NCBI RefSeq assembly: GCF_022878925.1
Contig: NZ_CP084627.1
Span: forward strand, 434,001 to 498,000
DNA length: 64,000 nt
DNA from: Caballeronia sp. TF1N1
GTDB taxonomy: Bacteria; Pseudomonadota; Gammaproteobacteria; Burkholderiales; Burkholderiaceae
Direction: 5' to 3'
In this document: piece after piece, positions 45,520 through 55,432 of the stretch
How positions within the stretch are numbered: position 1 is the first letter of the stretch
Layout of the letters: every line of letters begins with the position of its first letter
The notes under the pieces: generated by a model
Databases searched by the model: none
Told to the model about the DNA's origin: nothing
What the model saw: only the letters and a program-made list of their open reading frames with translations
Position numbers and translations under genes: made by a program

Positions 45520-45996
45520 ATGCCCAATTCAAACACCGAACTCATCGAGCGGTTCTACCTCGCCTTTCAGGAGCGCGACGCCGAGGGGATGGCCGCGTGT
45601 TACGCGCCCGATGTCCGCTTTCAGGACCCCGCGTTCGGCCTGCTGCACGGCCGTGAGGTCGGCGACATGTGGCGCATGTTGCTCGGCCGCGCGGCGGATT
45701 TCTCGCTGACCGTGGATGAAATCCGCTCGATCGGGCAGACCGCGAGCGCCGTCGCCATCGCGCGTTATACCTATTCGGCCACGGGCCGGCCGGTCGTCAA
45801 TCGCATCGAGTCGCGCTTTGCTATCCGCGATGGCTTCATCGTCGAGCACATCGACACCTTCGATCTCTGGCGCTGGAGCCGTCAGGCGCTCGGCGCGAGC
45901 GGTTTGCTGCTCGGCTGGACACCGCGAATGCGCGCGACGATCCAGAAGAAGGCGCGGCGCGCGCTCAGCGATTATCGGAACAAGGCGGCGACATGA
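45520..45996 (+). CDS. NTF2-like / SnoaL-type small protein
   Basis: A 158-residue protein starting MPNSNTELIERFYLAFQERD. The cone-shaped NTF2/SnoaL fold is indicated by MAACYAPDVRFQDPAFGLLH, GREVGDMWRMLL and a run of strands ending FIVEHIDTFDLWRWSRQALG. Some family members are isomerases or dehydratases, many have unknown function. GGAAG precedes the ATG at 45520. Its stop overlaps the debranching enzyme start by four bases, so the two are coupled. Confidence 0.85.
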   Translation: MPNSNTELIERFYLAFQERDAEGMAACYAPDVRFQDPAFGLLHGREVGDMWRMLLGRAADFSLTVDEIRSIGQTASAVAIARYTYSATGRPVVNRIESRFAIRDGFIVEHIDTFDLWRWSRQALGASGLLLGWTPRMRATIQKKARRALSDYRNKAAT

Positions 45997-47927
45997 CGCG
46001 TATCGAAGCGAATCGGGACGCGCCTTTCGACGCCGCGCGCCTGGAAGACGAATGGCTCGAACCGGATGCCTTCGGCGGCTTCGCGTCCGGCACCGTCGGC
46101 ACGTTGCGCACGCGGCGCTATCAGGCGTTGCTGCTCGCCGCCACCGCGCCGCCCGCCGGGCGCGTCGTGCTGGTGAATGGCGTCGAGGCATGGCTCGATG
46201 TAAACGGAAAGCGCCACGCGCTCACGATGCAACGCTACGCGCCCGACGTGCTTTACCCGGACATCTCCGCGAGCCTCCTCTCCTTCGATACCTCGCCGTG
46301 GCCCACGTGGCGCTTTCGTATTGGCGACGAAACGGTGGCGAGCGCGGAAGTGTTCGTCGTGAAGGACAGCGGCGAGACGGTGCTGCGCTGGCGGCTCGAA
46401 ACGCCCGTGCCGAAAGCCACGCTCGAAGTACGGCCGCTTCTTTCGGGCCGCGACTATCACGCGCTGCATCACGAGAACGGCGCGTTTTCCTTCGATGCAA
46501 CCGTCGACGTGGAGCGTGTGCATTGGCGTCCGTACGCCGATCTGCCGGCTATCGGCGCGACGTCGAACGGGGCTTATCGGCACGCGCCGGACTGGTATCG
46601 CAACTTTAGCTATGCGCGTGAGCGCGACCGCGGTCTCGATTTCACCGAAGACCTCGCCGCACCCGGCGTCTTCAGCTTCGATCTCGTACGCGGCGATGCG
46701 GTGCTAATCTTTCATGCCGACACCGGCCGCGAACAGGCGCACGAGGGCAATGCGGTAGCGCTTGCCACCCGACTCGCCACGCGAGAGAGCCAAAGGCGCG
46801 CCGCGTTCGGCTCGCGGCTCGCGCGTTCCGCCGACGCCTATATCGTGGATCGCAACGTCGGCAAGACGGTCATCGCGGGCTATCCGTGGTTCACCGACTG
46901 GGGCCGCGACACCTTCATCTCGATGCGCGGTCTTCTGCTCGCGGCGGGCCGTTTCGCCGATGCCGAATCGATTCTGCTCGAATGGGCCGATACGCTCTCG
47001 GACGGCATGCTGCCCAACCGCTTCCCGGACGGCGGCGGCATGCCCGAATACAACTCGGTCGATGCCTCGCTGTGGTTCGCCGTGGCGGTGCACGATTACC
47101 TGGCGACGGGCCACGCCAGCGCCGCGACCGCGAGCCGCCTGCAACACGCGGTCGATTCCATTCTCGAAGGCTATACGCGCGGCACGCGCTTTGGCATCGC
47201 GGCGGACGCGGACGGTCTGTTGCGCGCGGGCGTCCCGGGCGTTCAGCTAACGTGGATGGACGCGAAGGCGGGCGACTGGGTGGTGACGCCGCGCATCGGC
47301 AAACCGGTGGAAGTCGAGGCGCTGTGGTTCAACGCGCTGTCGATAGCAAGCGCGTGGAATGCGCGCTGGACCGCGCCGCGCGACGCTGCGCTCGCGGCTT
47401 TCCTCGCGCGCTTCGTCGATCCCGACACACGCGCGCTGTACGATGTCGTCGATGCCGATCACGAAGCCGGCAAGCTCGATCGTTCGATCCGTCCGAATCA
47501 GATCTTTGCGCTGGGCGGTCTGCCTTTCGCGCTCGTCGATGGCGACATCGCTCAAGCCGTGCTCGCGCAAGTGGAAACCCAACTGCTGACACCACTCGGC
47601 TTGCGCACGCTCGCGCCGGCCGACCCGGCGTATCGTCCGCGTTATGCGGGTGGCGTGCTGGAACGCGACGGCGCCTATCATCAGGGAACCGTGTGGCCCT
47701 GGCTCATCGGGCCGTTCATCGAGGCGTGGATTCGTGTGCATGGCGCAGCGGGCGCGCGCGAGCGCTTCATTGCGCCGCTCGAAGCGCATCTGGACCGGTA
47801 CGGTCTCGATCATCTGTCCGAAGTCGCCGACGGCGATGCACCCCATACGCCTGGCGGCACACCGTTCCAGGCGTGGTCGCTCGGCGAATTGCTGCGCATA
47901 GAAAAGCTTCTGACCGAAACACGCTAA
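45993..47927 (+). CDS. glycogen debranching enzyme (amylo-alpha-1,6-glucosidase)
   Basis: A 644-residue protein with an N-terminal GDE_N domain (LEPDAFGGFASGTVGTLRTR, RRYQALLLAATAPP) and the (alpha/alpha)6 barrel of GH133-type enzymes (YPWFTDWGRDTFISMRGLL, GGMPEYNSVDASLWF, GVQLTWMDAKAGDWVVTPR). It hydrolyses alpha-1,6 branch linkages in glycogen-like polymers. It overlaps the NTF2-like gene and is followed by a GH63-type glucosidase after 51 bases. Confidence 0.9.
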   Translation: MTRIEANRDAPFDAARLEDEWLEPDAFGGFASGTVGTLRTRRYQALLLAATAPPAGRVVLVNGVEAWLDVNGKRHALTMQRYAPDVLYPDISASLLSFDTSPWPTWRFRIGDETVASAEVFVVKDSGETVLRWRLETPVPKATLEVRPLLSGRDYHALHHENGAFSFDATVDVERVHWRPYADLPAIGATSNGAYRHAPDWYRNFSYARERDRGLDFTEDLAAPGVFSFDLVRGDAVLIFHADTGREQAHEGNAVALATRLATRESQRRAAFGSRLARSADAYIVDRNVGKTVIAGYPWFTDWGRDTFISMRGLLLAAGRFADAESILLEWADTLSDGMLPNRFPDGGGMPEYNSVDASLWFAVAVHDYLATGHASAATASRLQHAVDSILEGYTRGTRFGIAADADGLLRAGVPGVQLTWMDAKAGDWVVTPRIGKPVEVEALWFNALSIASAWNARWTAPRDAALAAFLARFVDPDTRALYDVVDADHEAGKLDRSIRPNQIFALGGLPFALVDGDIAQAVLAQVETQLLTPLGLRTLAPADPAYRPRYAGGVLERDGAYHQGTVWPWLIGPFIEAWIRVHGAAGARERFIAPLEAHLDRYGLDHLSEVADGDAPHTPGGTPFQAWSLGELLRIEKLLTETR

Positions 47928-47978
47928 ATTACGAGTCTTGCCCGCGGCATCGAACGCCGCTCATCAGGAGAAATATCC

Positions 47979-50714
47979 ATGCCGAAATCGCGCGCCGTCA
48001 ATCAGATCGACACCGTCGAAGGCTCGCGTCTGCATTCGAGCGATTGCCCGCGCTGGCAACGCTGGGGACCGTATCTGAGCGAACGGCAATGGGGCACGGT
48101 GCGCGAGGATTACAGCGATAACGGCACCGCGTGGGATTACTTTCCGCACGATCACGCGCGCAGCCGGGCGTATCGCTGGGGCGAGGACGGCATCGCCGGA
48201 TTCGGCGACGACAAGCTCAACTGGTGCGTCTCGCTCGCCTTGTGGAACGGCGCCGATCCAATCATCAAGGAACGGCTTTTCGGGCTCACCAACGAGCAGG
48301 GCAATCATGGCGAGGATGTGAAGGAGCTGTACTTTTACATCGACGGCACGCCGACGCACTCGTACATGCGCATGCTCTACAAGTATCCGCATGCGGCGTT
48401 TCCTTATTCCGATCTCATCGAGGAAAACGCGCGGCGCGGCGCGGACAAGCCCGAATACGAAGTGCTCGATACCGGCGTGTTCGACGATGGCCGCTACTTC
48501 GACGTGCAGGTGGAATACGCGAAGCACACGGCGGACGATATCGTCATGCGCGTGAAAGTGGAGAATCGCGCGGACTGCGCCGCTACCATCGACGTGATGC
48601 CGCAAATGTGGGCGCGCAATACGTGGTCGTGGAAGAAGGTGTCCGATAAACCCTCGCTGAAACTTCAGACGGTGAACGGCGTGACCTATGTCGCGGCGGA
48701 ACACGGCGGACACGAACAGATGGTACTCACGGCATGGTCGCCGGATACGCCCGATGTCGAATGGCTCTTCTGCGAGAACGAGACCAACGTCAAGCGTCTT
48801 TTCAATATGGAGGGCCCGGGTCCGTTCAAGGATGGCGTGAACGACTACATCGTCCACGAGGACGAACACGCGATTCGCCGCGACACCGGCACGCGCGCGA
48901 CGGCTCGCGCGCATCTCGAGATCGCGCCATTCGGGACGGCGACGGTGTTCATGCGCTGGCGTCCCGAATCCGCGCCCGACACCGTGCCGCTCGATGCCGA
49001 CGCGCTCTTCGCGCGCCGTATCGCGGAAGCCGACGAGTTCTACGGCGCGTTGCAGCACGACATCACCGACGCCGATCAGCGGCTCGTGCAACGTCAGGCG
49101 CTGGCCGGCATGCTGTGGTCGAAGCAGTATTACCAATTCGACGTTACGCGCTGGCTCGACGGCGATCCGCTGCAGCCTACGCCGCCGCAATCGCGCCGTC
49201 GCGGGCGCAATGCGGAGTGGCGGCATCTGTGCAACGCGGACATCGTGTCGATGCCCGACAAGTGGGAATATCCGTGGTACGCGTCGTGGGATCTCGCGTT
49301 CCATGCGGCCGCCTTCGCATTGATCGATCCGGAGTTCGCCAAGCGCCAGATGCTGTTGCTCGTGAAGGACCGTTATCAGCATCCGAATGGCCAGCTGCCC
49401 GCCTACGAATGGGCTTTCGGCGACGCCAATCCGCCCGTGCACGCGTGGGCGACGTGGCGCGTCTACGAGATCGACCGCGCGATCACCGGCAAAGGCGACC
49501 GCGACTTCCTGGAACTCGTATTCCACAAGCTGCTGCTCAACTTCTCGTGGTGGGTCAACCGCAAGGACGCCGACGACCGCAACATCTTCCAGGGCGGCTT
49601 TCTCGGGCTGGATAACGTCGGCATCTTCGATCGCTCGTCGCCGCTGCCGACAGGCGGTCATATCGATCAGGCCGATGGCACCGCATGGATGGCCGCGTAC
49701 GCGCTCGACCTCATGCGTATCGCGCTCGAACTGGCCTACGCGAACAAGGTGTTCGTGGATATCGCGGTGAAGTTCTTCGAGCACTTCTTGTATATCGCGG
49801 AAGCCGTGAGCTGCGAGGACGACTGCGACACGGGTTTGTGGGACGGCGAGGACGAGTTCTTCTACGACAAGCTGCGTCTGCCGGACGGCTCGAATGTACC
49901 GATGCGCGTGCGGTCCATCGTCGGGCTCATTCCCATGTTCGCCGTGCACGTGCTCGAACCGAACGTGCACAAGGCGCTGCCGGGACTGCGCGACCGGCTG
50001 CACTGGTTCCTCGAACATCGGCCGGATCTCGCGCGGCTCGTGTCGCGATGGAATATCGCGGGGCAGGGCAATAGCGTGCTGCTGTCGCTGTTGCGCGGGC
50101 ATCGCATGAAGGCGCTGCTCAGACGCATGCTCGACGAAAGCGAGTTTCTCTCCGACCACGGCGTGCGCGCGCTGTCGCGGGTGCATCGCGACAATCCGTT
50201 CGTGTTCTATCACAACGGTGACAGCTTCTCGGTGCAGTATCTGCCGGCCGAGTCGAACTCGCGCGTGTTTGGCGGCAACTCGAACTGGCGCGGGCCGATC
50301 TGGATGCCGGTGAACTATCTGCTGATCGCGTCGCTGCACGAATTTCATCGCTATTACGGCGATGATTTCCGCGTGGAGTATCCGACCGGCTCGGGACAAA
50401 AGTTTTCGCTGAAACAGATCGCCGACGAACTCGCGCGCCGTCTGACCACGCTCTTCTTGCTCGACAAGAACGGCGAACGTCCGGTGATGGCGGCGTATCC
50501 GCAACTCCAGGCGGACCCGCGTTCGCGCGATCTCGTGTTGTTCCACGAATACTTTCACGGCGACAACGGACGCGGCGTGGGCGCATCGCATCAGACCGGC
50601 TGGAGCGGGCTTGTTGCGTTGCTGTTGCAGCCCTTGGCGATGGGACCGTCAGGCGTCGTGCCGCTCGCCGGCGAAACCGATGCCGAGGTGCAGGAGTTTG
50701 CCGGCGCCAAGTAA
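47979..50714 (+). CDS. GH63-type glucosidase (MGH1-like)
   Basis: A 911-residue glycoside hydrolase. The N-terminal part (RWQRWGPYLSERQWGTVRED, YFPHDHARSRAYRWGEDGIA) and the (alpha/alpha)6 domain (NADIVSMPDKWEYPWYASWD, GHIDQADGTAWMAAYALDLM) are characteristic of bacterial GH63/mannosylglycerate-hydrolase-like proteins. Actual substrate is unknown; alpha-glucosides such as glucosylglycerate, trehalose derivatives or glycogen fragments are candidates. It starts 51 bases after the debranching enzyme and is likely in the same operon. Confidence 0.88.
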   Translation: MPKSRAVNQIDTVEGSRLHSSDCPRWQRWGPYLSERQWGTVREDYSDNGTAWDYFPHDHARSRAYRWGEDGIAGFGDDKLNWCVSLALWNGADPIIKERLFGLTNEQGNHGEDVKELYFYIDGTPTHSYMRMLYKYPHAAFPYSDLIEENARRGADKPEYEVLDTGVFDDGRYFDVQVEYAKHTADDIVMRVKVENRADCAATIDVMPQMWARNTWSWKKVSDKPSLKLQTVNGVTYVAAEHGGHEQMVLTAWSPDTPDVEWLFCENETNVKRLFNMEGPGPFKDGVNDYIVHEDEHAIRRDTGTRATARAHLEIAPFGTATVFMRWRPESAPDTVPLDADALFARRIAEADEFYGALQHDITDADQRLVQRQALAGMLWSKQYYQFDVTRWLDGDPLQPTPPQSRRRGRNAEWRHLCNADIVSMPDKWEYPWYASWDLAFHAAAFALIDPEFAKRQMLLLVKDRYQHPNGQLPAYEWAFGDANPPVHAWATWRVYEIDRAITGKGDRDFLELVFHKLLLNFSWWVNRKDADDRNIFQGGFLGLDNVGIFDRSSPLPTGGHIDQADGTAWMAAYALDLMRIALELAYANKVFVDIAVKFFEHFLYIAEAVSCEDDCDTGLWDGEDEFFYDKLRLPDGSNVPMRVRSIVGLIPMFAVHVLEPNVHKALPGLRDRLHWFLEHRPDLARLVSRWNIAGQGNSVLLSLLRGHRMKALLRRMLDESEFLSDHGVRALSRVHRDNPFVFYHNGDSFSVQYLPAESNSRVFGGNSNWRGPIWMPVNYLLIASLHEFHRYYGDDFRVEYPTGSGQKFSLKQIADELARRLTTLFLLDKNGERPVMAAYPQLQADPRSRDLVLFHEYFHGDNGRGVGASHQTGWSGLVALLLQPLAMGPSGVVPLAGETDAEVQEFAGAK

Positions 50715-50844
50715 CGGTCCGTCATCGTCGCTAAAAGTCAACCTCTGCCATCCGGCTGATAGTTAGGAAAAGTCGTATATCGCTTGTGTCTCCATCTGCG
50801 TAAGTTTGCGAAAACGCAAACTTGAGGACGGTTTGGAGATAAAA

Positions 50845-51342
50845 ATGAAACAAACTACGCAAGGATATTCTGTCAGCGGCTATCAGACCGAATGGGGCGC
50901 CGCAACCCGCCAACGGACCGAAAATCAGGACAGTCCGCCCTACAAAATGGTCGTGGTGGTGTTCGCGGCGGCCATGCTGGGCGGCGCTTATGTGTCGGCC
51001 ACGCTGCAAAGCATCGCGCTCGGCTGGATGGCGGGCGTCGGCATTCTGGGCGCGCTCGGCGCCATCATTCACCGCTGGTGCACGGGTCCCGATGCACTGG
51101 AGCGCCGCCTGAACGCACGCGCCCGCGCGCGTCACAACGCGGTGGCCCGGTGCGGCATCAACTTCGATCTCAAGCAGCAGCGCTCTGGCGGATTTCGTTC
51201 GCGGAACTCAGCAACACGGGAATGGACTTCGAAGTCGGCGTCCCGGCACCATCAGCAGTGGACGACAACGGCACTAGCGGGTTGGTCTCAGGATAGTATG
51301 CGCCCAGGCATCCACGAGGAATGTCGTACGCAACGAGGGTGA
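50845..51342 (+). CDS. small membrane protein with tail running into the opposing gene
   Basis: A 165-residue frame starting MKQTTQGYSVSGYQTEWGAA. Two hydrophobic segments are present: YKMVVVVFAAAMLGGAYVSA and IALGWMAGVGILGALGAIIH. I recognise no family. TTGGAG lies before the ATG. From about residue 109 the frame overlaps the 3' end of the convergent oxidoreductase gene by 173 bases, and that part (Ser/Arg/Trp-rich) reads as antisense of coding DNA, so the ancestral protein probably ended near FDLKQQ. Confidence 0.65.
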   Translation: MKQTTQGYSVSGYQTEWGAATRQRTENQDSPPYKMVVVVFAAAMLGGAYVSATLQSIALGWMAGVGILGALGAIIHRWCTGPDALERRLNARARARHNAVARCGINFDLKQQRSGGFRSRNSATREWTSKSASRHHQQWTTTALAGWSQDSMRPGIHEECRTQRG

Positions 51343-53491
51343 AGCCGTCCACCTGGCGCACGACATCGTCATCCCAGACACTCGTGATATCCACGAGGTC
51401 GCCCGGTTCGAAGCCGAGCATGTCGATATCCTCGCGGTTCGCAAAGAGCACGCGCCGCTGTCCGTACACGCCACGATAGCGGTCGTCGAGTCCGTAGATC
51501 GTCGTGTTGTACTGATCGTGCGAGCGCGTGGTCATGAGCGTCATCAGGCGCGCGCCATGCAGGGCGCGGGCGCGGTGAATCGGCGTATCGACGGCAATGG
51601 CGTGCACGATGAACTGCGCCTTGCCGCTCGGCGTCTTCCAGACGCGCTCGCGTGAAGCCACGCCCAGATGAAAGCCGCCGGGTTGCTTCAACCGCTCGTT
51701 ATAGCGCTCGAAGCCCTCGACCACTTTTTCTATGCCGTCGCGAATCAGCGCGTAGTCGTTCGCGTGCGCAAGCCAGTCCACCTTGCCCGAACCGAGCGTC
51801 GCATGCGCCATGCGCGCGACGATCGCCACCTCGGAAAGCAGATTCGGCGAAGCGGGCTTGTTCATGCCATACGAGATGTGGACCATGCTCATCGAGTCTT
51901 CCACGCTCACGCCTTGCGCCACGCCGTTCTGCATGTCGATCTCGGTACGGCCGAGCGTCGGCAGAATGAGCGCGTCGCGGCCATGCACGAGATGGCTGCG
52001 ATTCAGCTTGGTCGTGATATGCACGGTGAGGTCGCACGAACGCATTGCTTCCCAGGTGCGCGGCGTGTCGGGCGTGGCGATCGAAAAATTGCCGCCCAGC
52101 CCGATGAACACCTTCACGCGGCCTTCGAGCATCGCGTGAATGGATTCGACCACGTCGTAACCGTGCTCGCGCGGCGGCTCGAAGTCGTATGCCGCGCCGA
52201 GCTTGTCGAGAAACGCCTGCGTCGGCTTTTCCTCGATACCCACCGTGCGATCTCCCTGCACGTTCGAATGGCCGCGCACCGGGCAAAGCCCCGCGCCGCG
52301 CCGGCCGATATTGCCGCGCATCATCATCAGGTTGGACAGCAACTGCACGATCGGCACTGAATTCTTGTGCTGCGTGAGGCCCATGCCCCACGTCGAGATG
52401 ACGGCGCGGCCTTGCGCGTAGATATCGGCGAGCTTCAAGATTTCGTCGATGGCCACGCCCGATTCCGCGACGATCATCTCCCAGTTCTCGGCGCGCAAGT
52501 CGGCGGCGAAGCTGTCGAAGCCAACCGTGTGTTGCGCGATGAAATCGACATCGAGCACGCGGGCCTGGCCATTGGCGAGCGCGGCATCGTCGAGTTCGAT
52601 CACGCGTTTCGCCACGCCCTTGATGAGCGCGAAGTCGCCACCCACTTTCGGGCGGATGAATACGGAGCTGATCTTCACGCCCTTGGGCGAAAGCATGTCG
52701 AGTGTGTGCTGCGGGCTCGCGAACCGTTCGAGGCCGCGTTCTTTCAGCGGATTGATCGACACGATGGTCGCGCCACGTTTCGCGCAGTCGCGCAACTCGC
52801 CGAGCATGCGCGGATGATTGGTCGCCGGATTCTGACCGAAGAGCAGCAGCGTGTCGGCGTGTTCGAAGTCGTCGAGCGTCACCGTGCCCTTGCCGACGCC
52901 CACGGTATGCGGCAGGCCACGGCTCGTTGCCTCGTGGCACATGTTCGAGCAGTCGGGGAAATTGTTCGTGCCGACCATCCGCACGAAGAGCTGATAAAGG
53001 AAAGCGGCTTCGTTGCTTGCGCGGCCGGACGTGTAGAACGCGGCCTTGTCCGGATGGTCCAGCTTGTTGATGTGCGATGCGATTAGCGCGAACGCCGCGT
53101 CCCATTCTATCGGCACATAACGGTCGCGCTTGGCGTCGTAGACAAGCGGGTCGGTCAGGCGGCCATGCTGTTCGAGTTCGTAGTCCGACTGCGCCATCAG
53201 CGAAGTCACCGTGTGCTCCTCGAAGAACGCGGGCGTGACGCGCTTCGCCGTGGCTTCGGCGGCAACGGCCTTGACGCCGTTTTCGCAGAATTCAAATGTC
53301 GATGCATGCGCCCGGTCCGGCCACGCGCAACCAGGGCAGTCGAAGCCATCCGGCTGATTCTGCTTGAAGAGCGTCCGGTAATTGCCGCCCGCGACCTTCT
53401 CCTTGACGAGATTGATAGCCACCTGTTTGAGCGCGCCCCAGCCTGCGGCGGGGTGCGTGTACGGTTCGATGCGAGCTTCGGGCTTCTTCAT
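51170..53491 (-). CDS. FdhF/YdeP family molybdopterin oxidoreductase
   Basis: A 773-residue protein of the FdhF/YdeP group of molybdopterin oxidoreductases (related to CbbBc and E. coli YdeP). PDGFDCPGCAWPD carries the short N-terminal cysteine motif, and AAFYTSGRASNEAAFLYQLF, LLFGQNPATNHPRML and RGNIGRRGAGLCPVRGHSNV follow the molybdopterin-binding pattern. No signal peptide, so cytoplasmic. Electron donor and substrate are unknown; formate is one possibility. Usual fdhD and FeS partners are not in the window. Divergent from the MocR gene at 53634 across 142 bases. Confidence 0.92.
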   Translation of the reverse strand: MKKPEARIEPYTHPAAGWGALKQVAINLVKEKVAGGNYRTLFKQNQPDGFDCPGCAWPDRAHASTFEFCENGVKAVAAEATAKRVTPAFFEEHTVTSLMAQSDYELEQHGRLTDPLVYDAKRDRYVPIEWDAAFALIASHINKLDHPDKAAFYTSGRASNEAAFLYQLFVRMVGTNNFPDCSNMCHEATSRGLPHTVGVGKGTVTLDDFEHADTLLLFGQNPATNHPRMLGELRDCAKRGATIVSINPLKERGLERFASPQHTLDMLSPKGVKISSVFIRPKVGGDFALIKGVAKRVIELDDAALANGQARVLDVDFIAQHTVGFDSFAADLRAENWEMIVAESGVAIDEILKLADIYAQGRAVISTWGMGLTQHKNSVPIVQLLSNLMMMRGNIGRRGAGLCPVRGHSNVQGDRTVGIEEKPTQAFLDKLGAAYDFEPPREHGYDVVESIHAMLEGRVKVFIGLGGNFSIATPDTPRTWEAMRSCDLTVHITTKLNRSHLVHGRDALILPTLGRTEIDMQNGVAQGVSVEDSMSMVHISYGMNKPASPNLLSEVAIVARMAHATLGSGKVDWLAHANDYALIRDGIEKVVEGFERYNERLKQPGGFHLGVASRERVWKTPSGKAQFIVHAIAVDTPIHRARALHGARLMTLMTTRSHDQYNTTIYGLDDRYRGVYGQRRVLFANREDIDMLGFEPGDLVDITSVWDDDVVRQVDGFTLVAYDIPRGCLGAYYPETNPLVPLSSTADGAGTPTSKSIPVLLSSANEIRQSAAA

Positions 53492-53633
53492 GGTGTGGCG
53501 TGTCGACGCACAGGACGATTCGATACGTCGATCCTACTGTTTCCCAAATGGCGCGCGGCGCACAGAAAACGTGAAATAGGAGGGATACAGTTGGTAGACT
53601 GAACGCCCTCCTTGTTTCGACACGACCGCCGCC

Positions 53634-55091
53634 GTGACCCTCTACGAAAAGCTCGCCGATGAGATCGAAGCCGCCGTGCGCCGTGGCGTGTTCGCGCCGG
53701 GCGAGCGCATTGCGTCGGTGCGGCAGGCGAGCCAGCAGCACGGCGTGAGCATCAAGACCGTGCTGCATGCCTATGCGTTGCTCGAAGGCCGCGGCGTGCT
53801 GGAAACGCGTCCGCAATCCGGCTATTTCGTGCGCGCCAGACCCAAGGCCGAAACGCCGCGTGACGAGACGAAGCGCCGCGCGCGTCCCGTGGCGGTGGCT
53901 TCCGAAGTGGACGTAAGCCGGCTCGTGCTCGCCACGCTGCGCAGCATCCGCGCGCACGACGCCGTGCCGTTCGGCTCGCCGTATCCCGATCCCGAGCCGT
54001 TCCCCTGGCGGCGCATCAACCAGTACGCAAACGCCATCGCGCGGCGGCACACGAGCTGGAATCTCATCGACGATCTGCCGCCCGGCAACCCCGAGCTCAT
54101 CCGCCAGATCGCGCGGCGCTACGCGGAGAACGGCGTGAGCGTGGACCCGGCCGAAATCGTGATTACGGTCGGCGCGACCGAAGCGATCAATCTGAGTTTG
54201 CAGGCGGTCGCGAAGCCGGGCGATACCGTGGCCGTCGAGTCGCCAACGTATTACGCGATGCTGCACGCCATCGAGCGGCTCGGCATGCGCGCGATCGAGG
54301 TGCCGACGCATGCCGTCGATGGCATCGACATCGAGGCGCTGGCGCAGATCATCGGCAAAAGAAAGATTGCTGCTTGCATGGTGATGCCGAATTTTCAGAA
54401 CCCGCTCGGCTTTCTGATGCCGGATGCGCGCAAGCGGCAACTCGTCGAATTGCTGAGCGAGCACGAGATACCGGTGATCGAAAACGACGTGTATCACGAG
54501 CTCTATTTCGGCGATGCGCGGCCTACGACACTCAAAAGTTTCGATACCAAGGGGCTCGTGCTTCACTGCGCGTCGTTTTCGAAGAGTCTCACGGCGTCGT
54601 ATCGAATCGGCTGGGCGATGCCGGGACGTTTTCGCGCGCAAGTCGAGAAGCTCAAGTTCCTCAACACGCTGACCACGCCTTCGGTGCCGCAAGTCGCCGT
54701 CGCCGATTATCTTCGTCAGGACGGTTACGACCGGCATCTGCGCGGCGTGCGCAAGCTCTATCAGCAACAGGCGCGCATCATGCGTGCGATGGTCGAGCGC
54801 TTCTTTCCGGCGGGCACGCGCACGTCCGCGCCACAGGGCGGTTATGTGCTTTGGGTCGAATTGCCGGAGCGCGTCGATTCGATGCAGCTTTATCGCGCGG
54901 CGCTCGAATGCGGTATCACGGTCGGGCCGGGCTATATGTTCTCGACGCGCAATGCCTTCAGCCACTTCATTCGCCTGAACTACAGCTATCCGTGGACCGC
55001 GCAGAGCGAGGCGGCGTTGCAGCGTTTGGGCGAACTCGTCGGCGAAATCGATCGGCGCGCGGCACGAGACGACATAGAGAAGGAGACATAG
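53634..55091 (+). CDS. MocR-type regulator: GntR HTH fused to aminotransferase-like domain
   Basis: A 485-residue protein with a GntR winged helix (LADEIEAAVRRGVFAPGERI, SVRQASQQHGVSIKTVLHAY) and a class I aminotransferase-like domain, with PNFQNPLGF and the PLP lysine motif ASFSKSLTASYRIGW. Such proteins sense PLP-linked amino compounds. GTG at 53634 is the start by context, with no strong ribosome binding site. It is divergent from the YdeP-like oxidoreductase, a plausible target, and followed closely by a small winged-helix gene. Confidence 0.88.
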   Translation: MTLYEKLADEIEAAVRRGVFAPGERIASVRQASQQHGVSIKTVLHAYALLEGRGVLETRPQSGYFVRARPKAETPRDETKRRARPVAVASEVDVSRLVLATLRSIRAHDAVPFGSPYPDPEPFPWRRINQYANAIARRHTSWNLIDDLPPGNPELIRQIARRYAENGVSVDPAEIVITVGATEAINLSLQAVAKPGDTVAVESPTYYAMLHAIERLGMRAIEVPTHAVDGIDIEALAQIIGKRKIAACMVMPNFQNPLGFLMPDARKRQLVELLSEHEIPVIENDVYHELYFGDARPTTLKSFDTKGLVLHCASFSKSLTASYRIGWAMPGRFRAQVEKLKFLNTLTTPSVPQVAVADYLRQDGYDRHLRGVRKLYQQQARIMRAMVERFFPAGTRTSAPQGGYVLWVELPERVDSMQLYRAALECGITVGPGYMFSTRNAFSHFIRLNYSYPWTAQSEAALQRLGELVGEIDRRAARDDIEKET

Positions 55092-55355
55092 ATGAGCGAT
55101 GACATCGATCCCATACTCGTCGCCGTTCTGGCGCAACTCTGGCGCGCGCGTCGGGAGAGCCCGGAGAAACCGTGGTCGCTTGCGAAGTTGGCGAAGCAGT
55201 CCGATTTGCCGATGAGCGCGTTGCGGCGGCAGCTTACCGGGCTCGCGGATGCGGGGCTGATCGAGATGACGATCACGGAAGAGGGCGCGGGAAGTGCGTG
55301 GTTGAGCGCCGAAGGGGTGACGTTATGTGCGGCGGTGTTTGGGGCGGAAGGGTGA
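55092..55355 (+). CDS. small winged-helix regulator
   Basis: An 87-residue protein: SPEKPWSLAKLAKQSDLPMS and ALRRQLTGLADAGLIEMTIT form a winged helix-turn-helix of MarR/ArsR size. It starts just after the MocR stop, with AAGGAG overlapping the end of that gene, so the two are co-translated. A role in controlling the neighbouring oxidoreductase is inference. Confidence 0.75.
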   Translation: MSDDIDPILVAVLAQLWRARRESPEKPWSLAKLAKQSDLPMSALRRQLTGLADAGLIEMTITEEGAGSAWLSAEGVTLCAAVFGAEG

Positions 55356-55432
55356 GGCGAACGCGGCGCTGGTCTTGTGAAAGCATCGAAATCCATTCAT
55401 CCTAGGTAGCCACGCTCAATCGGTGCTTCACC

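Noticed and set aside
47964..50591. An 875-residue minus-strand frame opposite the GH63 gene
   Set aside because: Same codon-bias artefact; the plus-strand gene has clear family motifs and an operon context.
53492..53633. Possible tRNA or small RNA in the gap between the oxidoreductase and the first MocR gene
   Set aside because: No cloverleaf, no terminator-like stem and no conserved motif was seen; it is probably just the divergent promoter region.
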